The notes: a model not told the origin generated them from the letters alone. Numbered from the stretch's first letter, positions 23,371-37,593 are shown. The stretch is DNA of 64,000 bases from Ptiloglossa arizonensis (GCF_051014685.1 NW_027478439.1:1522001-1586000), one strand, 5' to 3'. A program made the numbers and translations.

Positions 23371-23945
23371 ACGCCGCTGGGACTTTGAAACTTTCGGCAC
23401 GTACCGAACAGTTCTTCTCTATTATCTCGAGAGCGGACACGACAACCGCACACATTGAACACACAGCAGCGTGTTGTAGCATGCCAGCTACACGGTGGTG
23501 TGCCTAACGTGTGGATAGCTCGAGATTTTTGTTCCGGACCGATGTGACCGGGAAGCAACACGCCGCTGGGATTTTGATATTTTCGGCACGTATCGAACAG
23601 TTCTTTTCTATTATCTCGAGAAAGGACACGACGACCGCACACTTTGAGCACAAAGCAGCGAGTTGTAGCATGTCAGCTAGACGGTGGTGTGCCTAACGTG
23701 TGTATAGCTCGAGATTTTTGTTCCGGACCGATGTGACCGGGAAGCAACACGGCGCTGGAGCGTTGAAACCTTCGGCACGTATCGAACAGTTCTTCTCTAT
23801 TATCTCGAGAATGGACACGACGTCCGCACACTTTGAGCACACAGCAGCCAGTTGTAGCATGCCAGCTACACGGTGGTGTGTCTACCGTGTGGATAGCTCG
23901 AGATTTTTGTTGCGGACCGACGTGACCGCGACGCAATACGCCGCT

Positions 23946-23977
<32 letters not shown>

Positions 23978-24662
23978 ATACGTGGGGGAAATCTTCGAAA
24001 GACCCCTCCGCCGCCTGGGGAGGGGCGGGGGGAGTGTGGGATTCCTCGCGCCCGGAAGGAAACCCAACGGGTGCGGGACCTGCCCACTAAAACCCACCAC
24101 GGTGGCCATCCTCGCACTATGCAGGGGGAGCACCTGGGACCGAAAACATCATATCATCAGGTGCTCCCCCGTGCAGGGCTCTCGCGCCCGTGTCCTCCCG
24201 TTCCAGGGAAGGGAGGGGGTACTTCACCCTCCCTTCCCTGCTTTCTCCTCGGCGCTCTGGCGCCCGACGTCGGAGCAGGGCCACACTGCACCGTCATCCC
24301 ACTCCCGGGGGCCGCCCGAGGGCGGCCGTGAGTCCCACACTCACGACCGCCCACGGCCCCCATAGCCGCGCCGGAGGCACGGTTCTAGGACCGCGCCGTC
24401 GGCGCGGCTGCACCCCGGTTCGTACGCTCCCGAGGGCGGCTCTGGCCTCTCCGCCCTCGAGAGCGTCGCCGTCCCTTATTTCTCCCCCCTTAGGCGACGG
24501 GCGGTGGCACGAGACTCAAGGGCTACGTACCCCCGCCCGCCGCTCTCAGGGTGGCCTCCCCGGCCCTTGCGGAGGCCTACCCGCCCCCGGCCTCGGACGA
24601 GGCCCCTCTCGCAGTCTCCCCCTCTCGCGAATGCGGCTCGCGGCCTCCTTCTGCGAGATTAC
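23371..24662. repeat. Unit 19 (1,292 bp)
   Basis: A-B-C block 23371-23937, T tract 23951-23977 (27), element 23978-24662, type II. CATGTCAG variant. Confidence 0.97.
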
Positions 24663-25237
24663 ACGCCGCTGGGACTTTGAAACTTTCGGCACGTACCGAA
24701 CAGTTCTTCTCTATTATCTCGAGAGCGGACACGACAACCGCACACATTGAACACACAGCAGCGTGTTGTAGCATGCCAGCTACACGGTGGTGTGCCTAAC
24801 GTGTGGATAGCTCGAGATTTTTGTTCCGGACCGATGTGACCGGGAAGCAACACGCCGCTGGGATTTTGATATTTTCGGCACGTATCGAACAGTTCTTTTC
24901 TATTATCTCGAGAAAGGACACGACGACCGCACACTTTGAGCACAAAGCAGCGAGTTGTAGCATGTCAGCTAGACGGTGGTGTGCCTAACGTGTGTATAGC
25001 TCGAGATTTTTGTTCCGGACCGATGTGACCGGGAAGCAACACGGCGCTGGAGCGTTGAAACCTTCGGCACGTATCGAACAGTTCTTCTCTATTATCTCGA
25101 GAATGGACACGACGTCCGCACACTTTGAGCACACAGCAGCCAGTTGTAGCATGCCAGCTACACGGTGGTGTGTCTACCGTGTGGATAGCTCGAGATTTTT
25201 GTTGCGGACCGACGTGACCGCGACGCAATACGCCGCT

Positions 25238-25273
<36 letters not shown>

Positions 25274-25955
25274 CGTGGGGGAAATCTTCGAAAGACCCCT
25301 CCGCCGCCTGGGGAGGGGCGGGGGGAGTGTGGGATTCCTCGCGCCCGGAAGGAAACCCAACGGGTGCGGGACCTGCCCACTAAAACCCACCACGGTGGCC
25401 ATCCTCGCACTATGCAGGGGGAGCACCTGGGACCGAAAACATCATATCATCAGGTGCTCCCCCGTGCAGGGCTCTCGCGCCCGTGTCCTCCCGTTCCAGG
25501 GAAGGGAGGGGGTACTTCACCCTCCCTTCCCTGCTTTCTCCTCGGCGCTCTGGCGCCCGACGTCGGAGCAGGGCCACACTGCACCGTCATCCCACTCCCG
25601 GGGGCCGCCCGAGGGCGGCCGTGAGTCCCACACTCACGACCGCCCACGGCCCCCATAGCCGCGCCGGAGGCACGGTTCTAGGACCGCGCCGTCGGCGCGG
25701 CTGCACCCCGGTTCGTACGCTCCCGAGGGCGGCTCTGGCCTCTCCGCCCTCGAGAGCGTCGCCGTCCCTTATTTCTCCCCCCTTAGGCGACGGGCGGTGG
25801 CACGAGACTCAAGGGCTACGTACCCCCGCCCGCCGCTCTCAGGGTGGCCTCCCCGGCCCTTGCGGAGGCCTACCCGCCCCCGGCCTCGGACGAGGCCCCT
25901 CTCGCAGTCTCCCCCTCTCGCGAATGCGGCTCGCGGCCTCCTTCTGCGAGATTAC
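24663..25955. repeat. Unit 20 (1,293 bp)
   Basis: A-B-C block 24663-25229, T tract 25243-25270 (28), element 25271-25955, type II. CATGTCAG variant. Confidence 0.97.
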
Positions 25956-26530
25956 ACGCCGCTGGGACTTTGAAACTTTCGGCACGTACCGAACAGTTCT
26001 TCTCTATTATCTCGAGAGCGGACACGACAACCGCACACATTGAACACACAGCAGCGTGTTGTAGCATGCCAGCTACACGGTGGTGTGCCTAACGTGTGGA
26101 TAGCTCGAGATTTTTGTTCCGGACCGATGTGACCGGGAAGCAACACGCCGCTGGGATTTTGATATTTTCGGCACGTATCGAACAGTTCTTTTCTATTATC
26201 TCGAGAAAGGACACGACGACCGCACACTTTGAGCACAAAGCAGCGAGTTGTAGCATGTCAGCTAGACGGTGGTGTGCCTAACGTGTGTATAGCTCGAGAT
26301 TTTTGTTCCGGACCGATGTGACCGGGAAGCAACACGGCGCTGGAGCGTTGAAACCTTCGGCACGTATCGAACAGTTCTTCTCTATTATCTCGAGAATGGA
26401 CACGACGTCCGCACACTTTGAGCACACAGCAGCCAGTTGTAGCATGCCAGCTACACGGTGGTGTGTCTACCGTGTGGATAGCTCGAGATTTTTGTTGCGG
26501 ACCGACGTGACCGCGACGCAATACGCCGCT

Positions 26531-26562
<32 letters not shown>

Positions 26563-27247
26563 ATACGTGGGGGAAATCTTCGAAAGACCCCTCCGCCGCC
26601 TGGGGAGGGGCGGGGGGAGTGTGGGATTCCTCGCGCCCGGAAGGAAACCCAACGGGTGCGGGACCTGCCCACTAAAACCCACCACGGTGGCCATCCTCGC
26701 ACTATGCAGGGGGAGCACCTGGGACCGAAAACATCATATCATCAGGTGCTCCCCCGTGCAGGGCTCTCGCGCCCGTGTCCTCCCGTTCCAGGGAAGGGAG
26801 GGGGTACTTCACCCTCCCTTCCCTGCTTTCTCCTCGGCGCTCTGGCGCCCGACGTCGGAGCAGGGCCACACTGCACCGTCATCCCACTCCCGGGGGCCGC
26901 CCGAGGGCGGCCGTGAGTCCCACACTCACGACCGCCCACGGCCCCCATAGCCGCGCCGGAGGCACGGTTCTAGGACCGCGCCGTCGGCGCGGCTGCACCC
27001 CGGTTCGTACGCTCCCGAGGGCGGCTCTGGCCTCTCCGCCCTCGAGAGCGTCGCCGTCCCTTATTTCTCCCCCCTTAGGCGACGGGCGGTGGCACGAGAC
27101 TCAAGGGCTACGTACCCCCGCCCGCCGCTCTCAGGGTGGCCTCCCCGGCCCTTGCGGAGGCCTACCCGCCCCCGGCCTCGGACGAGGCCCCTCTCGCAGT
27201 CTCCCCCTCTCGCGAATGCGGCTCGCGGCCTCCTTCTGCGAGATTAC
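25956..27247. repeat. Unit 21 (1,292 bp)
   Basis: A-B-C block 25956-26522, T tract 26536-26562 (27), element 26563-27247, type II. CATGTCAG variant. Confidence 0.97.
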
Positions 27248-27822
27248 ACGCCGCTGGGACTTTGAAACTTTCGGCACGTACCGAACAGTTCTTCTCTATT
27301 ATCTCGAGAGCGGACACGACAACCGCACACATTGAACACACAGCAGCGTGTTGTAGCATGCCAGCTACACGGTGGTGTGCCTAACGTGTGGATAGCTCGA
27401 GATTTTTGTTCCGGACCGATGTGACCGGGAAGCAACACGCCGCTGGGATTTTGATATTTTCGGCACGTATCGAACAGTTCTTTTCTATTATCTCGAGAAA
27501 GGACACGACGACCGCACACTTTGAGCACAAAGCAGCGAGTTGTAGCATGTCAGCTAGACGGTGGTGTGCCTAACGTGTGTATAGCTCGAGATTTTTGTTC
27601 CGGACCGATGTGACCGGGAAGCAACACGGCGCTGGAGCGTTGAAACCTTCGGCACGTATCGAACAGTTCTTCTCTATTATCTCGAGAATGGACACGACGT
27701 CCGCACACTTTGAGCACACAGCAGCCAGTTGTAGCATGCCAGCTACACGGTGGTGTGTCTACCGTGTGGATAGCTCGAGATTTTTGTTGCGGACCGACGT
27801 GACCGCGACGCAATACGCCGCT

Positions 27823-27859
<37 letters not shown>

Positions 27860-28541
27860 CGTGGGGGAAATCTTCGAAAGACCCCTCCGCCGCCTGGGGA
27901 GGGGCGGGGGGAGTGTGGGATTCCTCGCGCCCGGAAGGAAACCCAACGGGTGCGGGACCTGCCCACTAAAACCCACCACGGTGGCCATCCTCGCACTATG
28001 CAGGGGGAGCACCTGGGACCGAAAACATCATATCATCAGGTGCTCCCCCGTGCAGGGCTCTCGCGCCCGTGTCCTCCCGTTCCAGGGAAGGGAGGGGGTA
28101 CTTCACCCTCCCTTCCCTGCTTTCTCCTCGGCGCTCTGGCGCCCGACGTCGGAGCAGGGCCACACTGCACCGTCATCCCACTCCCGGGGGCCGCCCGAGG
28201 GCGGCCGTGAGTCCCACACTCACGACCGCCCACGGCCCCCATAGCCGCGCCGGAGGCACGGTTCTAGGACCGCGCCGACGGCGCGGCTGCACCCCGGTTC
28301 GTACGCTCCCGAGGGCGGCTCTGGCCTCTCCGCCCTCGAGAGCGTCGCCGTCCCTTATTTCTCCCCCCTTAGGCGACGGGCGGTGGCACGAGACTCAAGG
28401 GTTACGTACCCCCGCCCGCCGCTCTCAGGGTGGCCTCCCCGGCCCTTGCGGAGGCCTACCCGCCCCCGGCCTCGGACGAGGCCCCTCTCGCAGTCTCCCC
28501 CTCTCGCGAATGCGGCTCGCGGCCTCCTTCTGCGAGATTAC
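27248..28541. repeat. Unit 22 (1,294 bp)
   Basis: A-B-C block 27248-27814, T tract 27828-27856 (29), element 27857-28541, type II. CATGTCAG variant; T to A in the loop of the CCGCGCC hairpin (28278), shared with units 24 and 30; AAGGGTTACG allele (T at 28402). Confidence 0.97.
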
Positions 28542-29116
28542 ACGCCGCTGGGACTTTGAAACTTTCGGCACGTACCGAACAGTTCTTCTCTATTATCTCG
28601 AGAGCGGACACGACAACCGCACACATTGAACACACAGCAGCGTGTTGTAGCATGCCAGCTACACGGTGGTGTGCCTAACGTGTGGATAGCTCGAGATTTT
28701 TGTTCCGGACCGATGTGACCGGGAAGCAACACGCCGCTGGGATTTTGATATTTTCGGCACGTATCGAACAGTTCTTTTCTATTATCTCGAGAAAGGACAC
28801 GACGACCGCACACTTTGAGCACAAAGCAGCGAGTTGTAGCATGCCAGCTAGACGGTGGTGTGCCTAACGTGTGTATAGCTCGAGATTTTCTTTCCGGACC
28901 GATGTGACCGGGAAGCAACACGGCGCTGGAGCGTTGAAACTTTCGGCACGTATCGAACAGTTCTTCTCTATTATCTCGAGAATGGACACGACGTCCGCAC
29001 ACTTTGAGCACACAGCAGCCAGTTGTAGCATGCCAGCTACACGGTGGTGTGTCTACCGTGTGGATAGCTCGAGATTTTTGTTGCGGACCGACGTGACCGC
29101 GACGCAATACGCCGCT

Positions 29117-29152
<36 letters not shown>

Positions 29153-29834
29153 CGTGGGGGAAATCTTCGAAAGACCCCTCCGCCGCCTGGGGAGGGGCGG
29201 GGGGAGTGTGGGATTCCTCGCGCCCGGAAGGAAACCCAACGGGTGCGGGACCTGCCCACTAAAACCCACCACGGTGGCCATCCTCGCACTATGCAGGGGG
29301 AGCACCTGGGACCGAAAACATCATATCATCAGGTGCTCCCCCGTGCAGGGCTCTCGCGCCCGTGTCCTCCCGTTCCAGGGAAGGGAGGGGGTACTTCACC
29401 CTCCCTTCCCTGCTTTCTCCTCGGCGCTCTGGCGCCCGACGTCGGAGCAGGGCCACACTGCACCGTCATCCCACTCCCGGGGGCCGCCCGAGGGCGGCCG
29501 TGAGTCCCACACTCACGACCGCCCACGGCCCCCATAGCCGCGCCGGAGGCACGGTTCTAGGACCGCGCCGTCGGCGCGGCTGCACCCCGGTTCGTACGCT
29601 CCCGAGGGCGGCTCTGGCCTCTCCGCCCTCGAGAGCGTCGCCGTCCCTTATTTCTCCCCCCTTAGGCGACGGGCGGTGGCACGAGACTCAAGGGTTACGT
29701 ACCCCCGCCCGCCGCTCTCAGGGTGGCCTCCCCGGCCCTTGCGGAGGCCTACCCGCCCCCGGCCTCGGACGAGGCCCCTCTCGCAGTCTCCCCCTCTCGC
29801 GAATGCGGCTCGCGGCCTCCTTCTGCGAGATTAC
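28542..29834. repeat. Unit 23 (1,293 bp, chimeric B/C junction)
   Basis: Block 28542-29108, T tract 29122-29149 (28), element 29150-29834, type II. The B/C junction reads GATTTTCTTTCCGG and the C head AAACTTTCGG, as in the middle of expanded units 37, 39, 42 and 44, while the C tail is ordinary. AAGGGTTACG allele. Confidence 0.97.
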
Positions 29835-30409
29835 ACGCCGCTGGGACTTTGAAACTTTCGGCACGTACCGAACAGTTCTTCTCTATTATCTCGAGAGCGG
29901 ACACGACAACCGCACACATTGAACACACAGCAGCGTGTTGTAGCATGCCAGCTACACGGTGGTGTGCCTAACGTGTGGATAGCTCGAGATTTTTGTTCCG
30001 GACCGATGTGACCGGGAAGCAACACGCCGCTGGGATTTTGATATTTTCGGCACGTATCGAACAGTTCTTTTCTATTATCTCGAGAAAGGACACGACGACC
30101 GCACACTTTGAGCACAAAGCAGCGAGTTGTAGCATGTCAGCTAGACGGTGGTGTGCCTAACGTGTGTATAGCTCGAGATTTTTGTTCCGGACCGATGTGA
30201 CCGGGAAGCAACACGGCGCTGGAGCGTTGAAACCTTCGGCACGTATCGAACAGTTCTTCTCTATTATCTCGAGAATGGACACGACGTCCGCACACTTTGA
30301 GCACACAGCAGCCAGTTGTAGCATGCCAGCTACACGGTGGTGTGTCTACCGTGTGGATAGCTCGAGATTTTTGTTGCGGACCGACGTGACCGCGACGCAA
30401 TACGCCGCT

Positions 30410-30445
<36 letters not shown>

Positions 30446-31127
30446 CGTGGGGGAAATCTTCGAAAGACCCCTCCGCCGCCTGGGGAGGGGCGGGGGGAGT
30501 GTGGGATTCCTCGCGCCCGGAAGGAAACCCAACGGGTGCGGGACCTGCCCACTAAAACCCACCACGGTGGCCATCCTCGCACTATGCAGGGGGAGCACCT
30601 GGGACCGAAAACATCATATCATCAGGTGCTCCCCCGTGCAGGGCTCTCGCGCCCGTGTCCTCCCGTTCCAGGGAAGGGAGGGGGTACTTCACCCTCCCTT
30701 CCCTGCTTTCTCCTCGGCGCTCTGGCGCCCGACGTCGGAGCAGGGCCACACTGCACCGTCATCCCACTCCCGGGGGCCGCCCGAGGGCGGCCGTGAGTCC
30801 CACACTCACGACCGCCCACGGCCCCCATAGCCGCGCCGGAGGCACGGTTCTAGGACCGCGCCGACGGCGCGGCTGCACCCCGGTTCGTACGCTCCCGAGG
30901 GCGGCTCTGGCCTCTCCGCCCTCGAGAGCGTCGCCGTCCCTTATTTCTCCCCCCTTAGGCGACGGGCGGTGGCACGAGACTCAAGGGTTACGTACCCCCG
31001 CCCGCCGCTCTCAGGGTGGCCTCCCCGGCCCTTGCGGAGGCCTACCCGCCCCCGGCCTCGGACGAGGCCCCTCTCGCAGTCTCCCCCTCTCGCGAATGCG
31101 GCTCGCGGCCTCCTTCTGCGAGATTAC
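29835..31127. repeat. Unit 24 (1,293 bp; first unit of six-unit block I)
   Basis: A-B-C block 29835-30401, T tract 30415-30442 (28), element 30443-31127, type II. CATGTCAG variant; A at 30864 in the CCGCGCC hairpin loop; AAGGGTTACG allele (T at 30988). Same combination as unit 30. Confidence 0.97.
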
Positions 31128-31702
31128 ACGCCGCTGGGACTTTGAAACTTTCGGCACGTACCGAACAGTTCTTCTCTATTATCTCGAGAGCGGACACGAC
31201 AACCGCACACATTGAACACACAGCAGCGTGTTGTAGCATGCCAGCTACACGGTGGTGTGCCTAACGTGTGGATAGCTCGAGATTTTTGTTCCGGACCGAT
31301 GTGACCGGGAAGCAACACGCCGCTGGGATTTTGATATTTTCGGCACGTATCGAACAGTTCTTTTCTATTATCTCGAGAAAGGACACGACGACCGCACACT
31401 TTGAGCACAAAGCAGCGAGTTGTAGCATGCCAGCTAGACGGTGGTGTGCCTAACGTGTGTATAGCTCGAGATTTTCTTTCCGGACCGATGTGACCGGGAA
31501 GCAACACGGCGCTGGAGCGTTGAAACTTTCGGCACGTATCGAACAGTTCTTCTCTATTATCTCGAGAATGGACACGACGTCCGCACACTTTGAGCACACA
31601 GCAGCCAGTTGTAGCATGCCAGCTACACGGTGGTGTGTCTACCGTGTGGATAGCTCGAGATTTTTGTTGCGGACCGACGTGACCGCGACGCAATACGCCG
31701 CT

Positions 31703-31738
<36 letters not shown>

Positions 31739-32420
31739 CGTGGGGGAAATCTTCGAAAGACCCCTCCGCCGCCTGGGGAGGGGCGGGGGGAGTGTGGGAT
31801 TCCTCGCGCCCGGAAGGAAACCCAACGGGTGCGGGACCTGCCCACTAAAACCCACCACGGTGGCCATCCTCGCACTATGCAGGGGGAGCACCTGGGACCG
31901 AAAACATCATATCATCAGGTGCTCCCCCGTGCAGGGCTCTCGCGCCCGTGTCCTCCCGTTCCAGGGAAGGGAGGGGGTACTTCACCCTCCCTTCCCTGCT
32001 TTCTCCTCGGCGCTCTGGCGCCCGACGTCGGAGCAGGGCCACACTGCACCGTCATCCCACTCCCGGGGGCCGCCCGAGGGCGGCCGTGAGTCCCACACTC
32101 ACGACCGCCCACGGCCCCCATAGCCGCGCCGGAGGCACGGTTCTAGGACCGCGCCGTCGGCGCGGCTGCACCCCGGTTCGTACGCTCCCGAGGGCGGCTC
32201 TGGCCTCTCCGCCCTCGAGAGCGTCGCCGTCCCTTATTTCTCCCCCCTTAGGCGACGGGCGGTGGCACGAGACTCAAGGGTTACGTACCCCCGCCCGCCG
32301 CTCTCAGGGTGGCCTCCCCGGCCCTTGCGGAGGCCTACCCGCCCCCGGCCTCGGACGAGGCCCCTCTCGCAGTCTCCCCCTCTCGCGAATGCGGCTCGCG
32401 GCCTCCTTCTGCGAGATTAC
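31128..32420. repeat. Unit 25 (1,293 bp, chimeric B/C junction)
   Basis: Block 31128-31694, T tract 31708-31735 (28), element 31736-32420, type II. Same GATTTTCTTTCCGG and AAACTTTCGG junction as units 23 and 31; AAGGGTTACG allele. Confidence 0.97.
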
Positions 32421-32995
32421 ACGCCGCTGGGACTTTGAAACTTTCGGCACGTACCGAACAGTTCTTCTCTATTATCTCGAGAGCGGACACGACAACCGCA
32501 CACATTGAACACACAGCAGCGTGTTGTAGCATGCCAGCTACACGGTGGTGTGCCTAACGTGTGGATAGCTCGAGATTTTTGTTCCGGTCCGATGTGACCG
32601 GGAAGCAACACGCCGCTGGGATTTTGATATTTTCGGCACGTATCGAACAGTTCTTTTCTATTATCTCGAGAAAGGACACGACGACCGCACACTTTGAGCA
32701 CAAAGCAGCGAGTTGTAGCATGCCAGCTAGACGGTGGTGTGCCTAACGTGTGTATAGCTCGAGATTTTTGTTCCGGACCGATGTGACCGGGAAGCAACAC
32801 GGCGCTGGAGCGTTGAAACCTTCGGCACGTATCGAACAGTTCTTCTCTATTATCTCGAGAATGGACACGACGTCCGCACACTTTGAGCACACAGCAGCCA
32901 GTTGTAGCATGCCAGCTACACGGTGGTGTGTCTACCGTGTGGATAGCTCGAGATTTTTGTTGCGGACCGACGTGACCGCGACGCAATACGCCGCT

Positions 32996-33032
<37 letters not shown>

Positions 33033-33714
33033 CGTGGGGGAAATCTTCGAAAGACCCCTCCGCCGCCTGGGGAGGGGCGGGGGGAGTGTGGGATTCCTCG
33101 CGCCCGGAAGGAAACCCAACGGGTGCGGGACCTGCCCACTAAAACCCACCACGGTGGCCATCCTCGCACTATGCAGGGGGAGCACCTGGGACCGAAAACA
33201 TCATATCATCAGGTGCTCCCCCGTGCAGGGCTCTCGCGCCCGTGTCCTCCCGTTCCAGGGAAGGGAGGGGGTACTTCACCCTCCCTTCCCTGCTTTCTCC
33301 TCGGCGCTCTGGCGCCCGACGTCGGAGCAGGGCCACACTGCACCGTCATCCCACTCCCGGGGGCCGCCCGAGGGCGGCCGTGAGTCCCACACTCACGACC
33401 GCCCACGGCCCCCATAGCCGCGCCGGAGGCACGGTTCTAGGACCGCGCCGTCGGCGCGGCTGCACCCCGGTTCGTACGCTCCCGAGGGCGGCTCTGGCCT
33501 CTCCGCCCTCGAGAGCGTCGCCGTCCCTTATTTCTCCCCCCTTAGGCGACGGGCGGTGGCACGAGACTCAAGGGTTACGTACCCCCGCCCGCCGCTCTCA
33601 GGGTGGCCTCCCCGGCCCTTGCGGAGGCCTACCCGCCCCCGGCCTCGGACGAGGCCCCTCTCGCAGTCTCCCCCTCTCGCGAATGCGGCTCGCGGCCTCC
33701 TTCTGCGAGATTAC
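32421..33714. repeat. Unit 26 (1,294 bp)
   Basis: A-B-C block 32421-32987, T tract 33001-33029 (29), element 33030-33714, type II. A to T at 32588 (CCGGTCCGATG) in subrepeat A, shared only with units 27, 32 and 33; AAGGGTTACG allele. Confidence 0.97.
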
Positions 33715-34289
33715 ACGCCGCTGGGACTTTGAAACTTTCGGCACGTACCGAACAGTTCTTCTCTATTATCTCGAGAGCGGACACGACAACCGCACACATT
33801 GAACACACAGCAGCGTGTTGTAGCATGCCAGCTACACGGTGGTGTGCCTAACGTGTGGATAGCTCGAGATTTTTGTTCCGGTCCGATGTGACCGGGAAGC
33901 AACACGCCGCTGGGATTTTGATATTTTCGGCACGTATCGAACAGTTCTTTTCTATTATCTCGAGAAAGGACACGACGACCGCACACTTTGAGCACAAAGC
34001 AGCGAGTTGTAGCATGCCAGCTAGACGGTGGTGTGCCTAACGTGTGTATAGCTCGAGATTTTTGTTCCGGACCGATGTGACCGGGAAGCAACACGGCGCT
34101 GGAGCGTTGAAACCTTCGGCACGTATCGAACAGTTCTTCTCTATTATCTCGAGAATGGACACGACGTCCGCACACTTTGAGCACACAGCAGCCAGTTGTA
34201 GCATGCCAGCTACACGGTGGTGTGTCTACCGTGTGGATAGCTCGAGATTTTTGTTGCGGACCGACGTGACCGCGACGCAATACGCCGCT

Positions 34290-34325
<36 letters not shown>

Positions 34326-35007
34326 CGTGGGGGAAATCTTCGAAAGACCCCTCCGCCGCCTGGGGAGGGGCGGGGGGAGTGTGGGATTCCTCGCGCCCGG
34401 AAGGAAACCCAACGGGTGCGGGACCTGCCCACTAAAACCCACCACGGTGGCCATCCTCGCACTATGCAGGGGGAGCACCTGGGACCGAAAACATCATATC
34501 ATCAGGTGCTCCCCCGTGCAGGGCTCTCGCGCCCGTGTCCTCCCGTTCCAGGGAAGGGAGGGGGTACTTCACCCTCCCTTCCCTGCTTTCTCCTCGGCGC
34601 TCTGGCGCCCGACGTCGGAGCAGGGCCACACTGCACCGTCATCCCACTCCCGGGGGCCGCCCGAGGGCGGCCGTGAGTCCCACACTCACGACCGCCCACG
34701 GCCCCCATAGCCGCGCCGGAGGCACGGTTCTAGGACCGCGCCGTCGGCGCGGCTGCACCCCGGTTCGTACGCTCCCGAGGGCGGCTCTGGCCTCTCCGCC
34801 CTCGAGAGCGTCGCCGTCCCTTATTTCTCCCCCCTTAGGCGACGGGCGGTGGCACGAGACTCAAGGGCTACGTACCCCCGCCCGCCGCTCTCAGGGTGGC
34901 CTCCCCGGCCCTTGCGGAGGCCTACCCGCCCCCGGCCTCGGACGAGGCCCCTCTCGCAGTCTCCCCCTCTCGCGAATGCGGCTCGCGGCCTCCTTCTGCG
35001 AGATTAC
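33715..35007. repeat. Unit 27 (1,293 bp)
   Basis: A-B-C block 33715-34281, T tract 34295-34322 (28), element 34323-35007, type II. CCGGTCCGATG variant (T at 33882); AAGGGCTACG allele. Confidence 0.97.
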
Positions 35008-35582
35008 ACGCCGCTGGGACTTTGAAACTTTCGGCACGTACCGAACAGTTCTTCTCTATTATCTCGAGAGCGGACACGACAACCGCACACATTGAACACA
35101 CAGCAGCGTGTTGTAGCATGCCAGCTACACGGTGGTGTGCCTAACGTGTGGATAGCTCGAGATTTTTGTTCCGGACCGATGTGACCGGGAAGCAACACGC
35201 CGCTGGGATTTTGATATTTTCGGCACGTATCGAACAGTTCTTTTCTATTATCTCGAGAAAGGACACGACGACCGCACACTTTGAGCACAAAGCAGCGAGT
35301 TGTAGCATGCCAGCTAGACGGTGGTGTGCCTAACGTGTGTATAGCTCGAGATTTTTGTTCCGGACCGATGTGACCGGGAAGCAACACGGCGCTGGAGCGT
35401 TGAAACCTTCGGCACGTATCGAACAGTTCTTCTCTATTATCTCGAGAATGGACACGACGTCCGCACACTTTGAGCACACAGCAGCCAGTTGTAGCATGCC
35501 AGCTACACGGTGGTGTGTCTACCGTGTGGATAGCTCGAGATTTTTGTTGCGGACCGACGTGACCGCGACGCAATACGCCGCT

Positions 35583-35618
<36 letters not shown>

Positions 35619-36300
35619 CGTGGGGGAAATCTTCGAAAGACCCCTCCGCCGCCTGGGGAGGGGCGGGGGGAGTGTGGGATTCCTCGCGCCCGGAAGGAAA
35701 CCCAACGGGTGCGGGACCTGCCCACTAAAACCCACCACGGTGGCCATCCTCGCACTATGCAGGGGGAGCACCTGGGACCGAAAACATCATATCATCAGGT
35801 GCTCCCCCGTGCAGGGCTCTCGCGCCCGTGTCCTCCCGTTCCAGGGAAGGGAGGGGGTACTTCACCCTCCCTTCCCTGCTTTCTCCTCGGCGCTCTGGCG
35901 CCCGACGTCGGAGCAGGGCCACACTGCACCGTCATCCCACTCCCGGGGGCCGCCCGAGGGCGGCCGTGAGTCCCACACTCACGACCGCCCACGGCCCCCA
36001 TAGCCGCGCCGGAGGCACGGTTCTAGGACCGCGCCGTCGGCGCGGCTGCACCCCGGTTCGTACGCTCCCGAGGGCGGCTCTGGCCTCTCCGCCCTCGAGA
36101 GCGTCGCCGTCCCTTATTTCTCCCCCCTTAGGCGACGGGCGGTGGCACGAGACTCAAGGGCTACGTACCCCCGCCCGCCGCTCTCAGGGTGGCCTCCCCG
36201 GCCCTTGCGGAGGCCTACCCGCCCCCGGCCTCGGACGAGGCCCCTCTCGCAGTCTCCCCCTCTCGCGAATGCGGCTCGCGGCCTCCTTCTGCGAGATTAC
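35008..36300. repeat. Unit 28 (1,293 bp)
   Basis: A-B-C block 35008-35574, T tract 35588-35615 (28), element 35616-36300, type II, AAGGGCTACG allele. No private change seen. Confidence 0.97.
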
Positions 36301-36875
36301 ACGCCGCTGGGACTTTGAAACTTTCGGCACGTACCGAACAGTTCTTCTCTATTATCTCGAGAGCGGACACGACAACCGCACACATTGAACACACAGCAGC
36401 GTGTTGTAGCATGCCAGCTACACGATGGTGTGCCTAACGTGTGGATAGCTCGAGATTTTTGTTCCGGACCGATGTGACCGGGAAGCAACACGCCGCTGGG
36501 ATTTTGATATTTTCGGCACGTATCGAACAGTTCTTTTCTATTATCTCGAGAAAGGACACGACGACCGCACACTTTGAGCACAAAGCAGCGAGTTGTAGCA
36601 TGCCAGCTAGACGGTGGTGTGCCTAACGTGTGTATAGCTCGAGATTTTTGTTCCGGACCGATGTGACCGGGAAGCAACACGGCGCTGGAGCGTTGAAACC
36701 TTCGGCACGTATCGAACAGTTCTTCTCTATTATCTCGAGAATGGACACGACGTCCGCACACTTTGAGCACACAGCAGCCAGTTGTAGCATGCCAGCTACA
36801 CGGTGGTGTGTCTACCGTGTGGATAGCTCGAGATTTTTGTTGCGGACCGACGTGACCGCGACGCAATACGCCGCT

Positions 36876-36911
<36 letters not shown>

Positions 36912-37593
36912 CGTGGGGGAAATCTTCGAAAGACCCCTCCGCCGCCTGGGGAGGGGCGGGGGGAGTGTGGGATTCCTCGCGCCCGGAAGGAAACCCAACG
37001 GGTGCGGGACCTGCCCACTAAAACCCACCACGGTGGCCATCCTCGCACTATGCAGGGGGAGCACCTGGGACCGAAAACATCATATCATCAGGTGCTCCCC
37101 CGTGCAGGGCTCTCGCGCCCGTGTCCTCCCGTTCCAGGGAAGGGAGGGGGTACTTCACCCTCCCTTCCCTGCTTTCTCCTCGGCGCTCTGGCGCCCGACG
37201 TCGGAGCAGGGCCACACTGCACCGTCATCCCACTCCCGGGGGCCGCCCGAGGGCGGCCGTGAGTCCCACACTCACGACCGCCCACGGCCCCCATAGCCGC
37301 GCCGGAGGCACGGTTCTAGGACCGCGCCGTCGGCGCGGCTGCACCCCGGTTCGTACGCTCCCGAGGGCGGCTCTGGCCTCTCCGCCCTCGAGAGCGTCGC
37401 CGTCCCTTATTTCTCCCCCCTTAGGCGACGGGCGGTGGCACGAGACTCAAGGGTTACGTACCCCCGCCCGCCGCTCTCAGGGTGGCCTCCCCGGCCCTTG
37501 CGGAGGCCTACCCGCCCCCGGCCTCGGACGAGGCCCCTCTCGCAGTCTCCCCCTCTCGCGAATGCGGCTCGCGGCCTCCTTCTGCGAGATTAC
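36301..37593. repeat. Unit 29 (1,293 bp; last unit of six-unit block I)
   Basis: A-B-C block 36301-36867, T tract 36881-36908 (28), element 36909-37593, type II. G to A at 36425 (ACACGATGG) in subrepeat A, shared only with unit 35; AAGGGTTACG allele. Confidence 0.97.

Larger units (their letters stand above)
29835..37593. repeat. Six-unit segmental duplication, copy I (units 24-29, 7,759 bp)
   Basis: The ordered series of rare alleles (CATGTCAG plus hairpin-loop A; CTTTCC junction; CCGGTCCG; CCGGTCCG; none; ACACGATGG) and of the AAGGG[T/C]TACG site (T,T,T,C,C,T) is the same as in units 30-35. Confidence 0.9.
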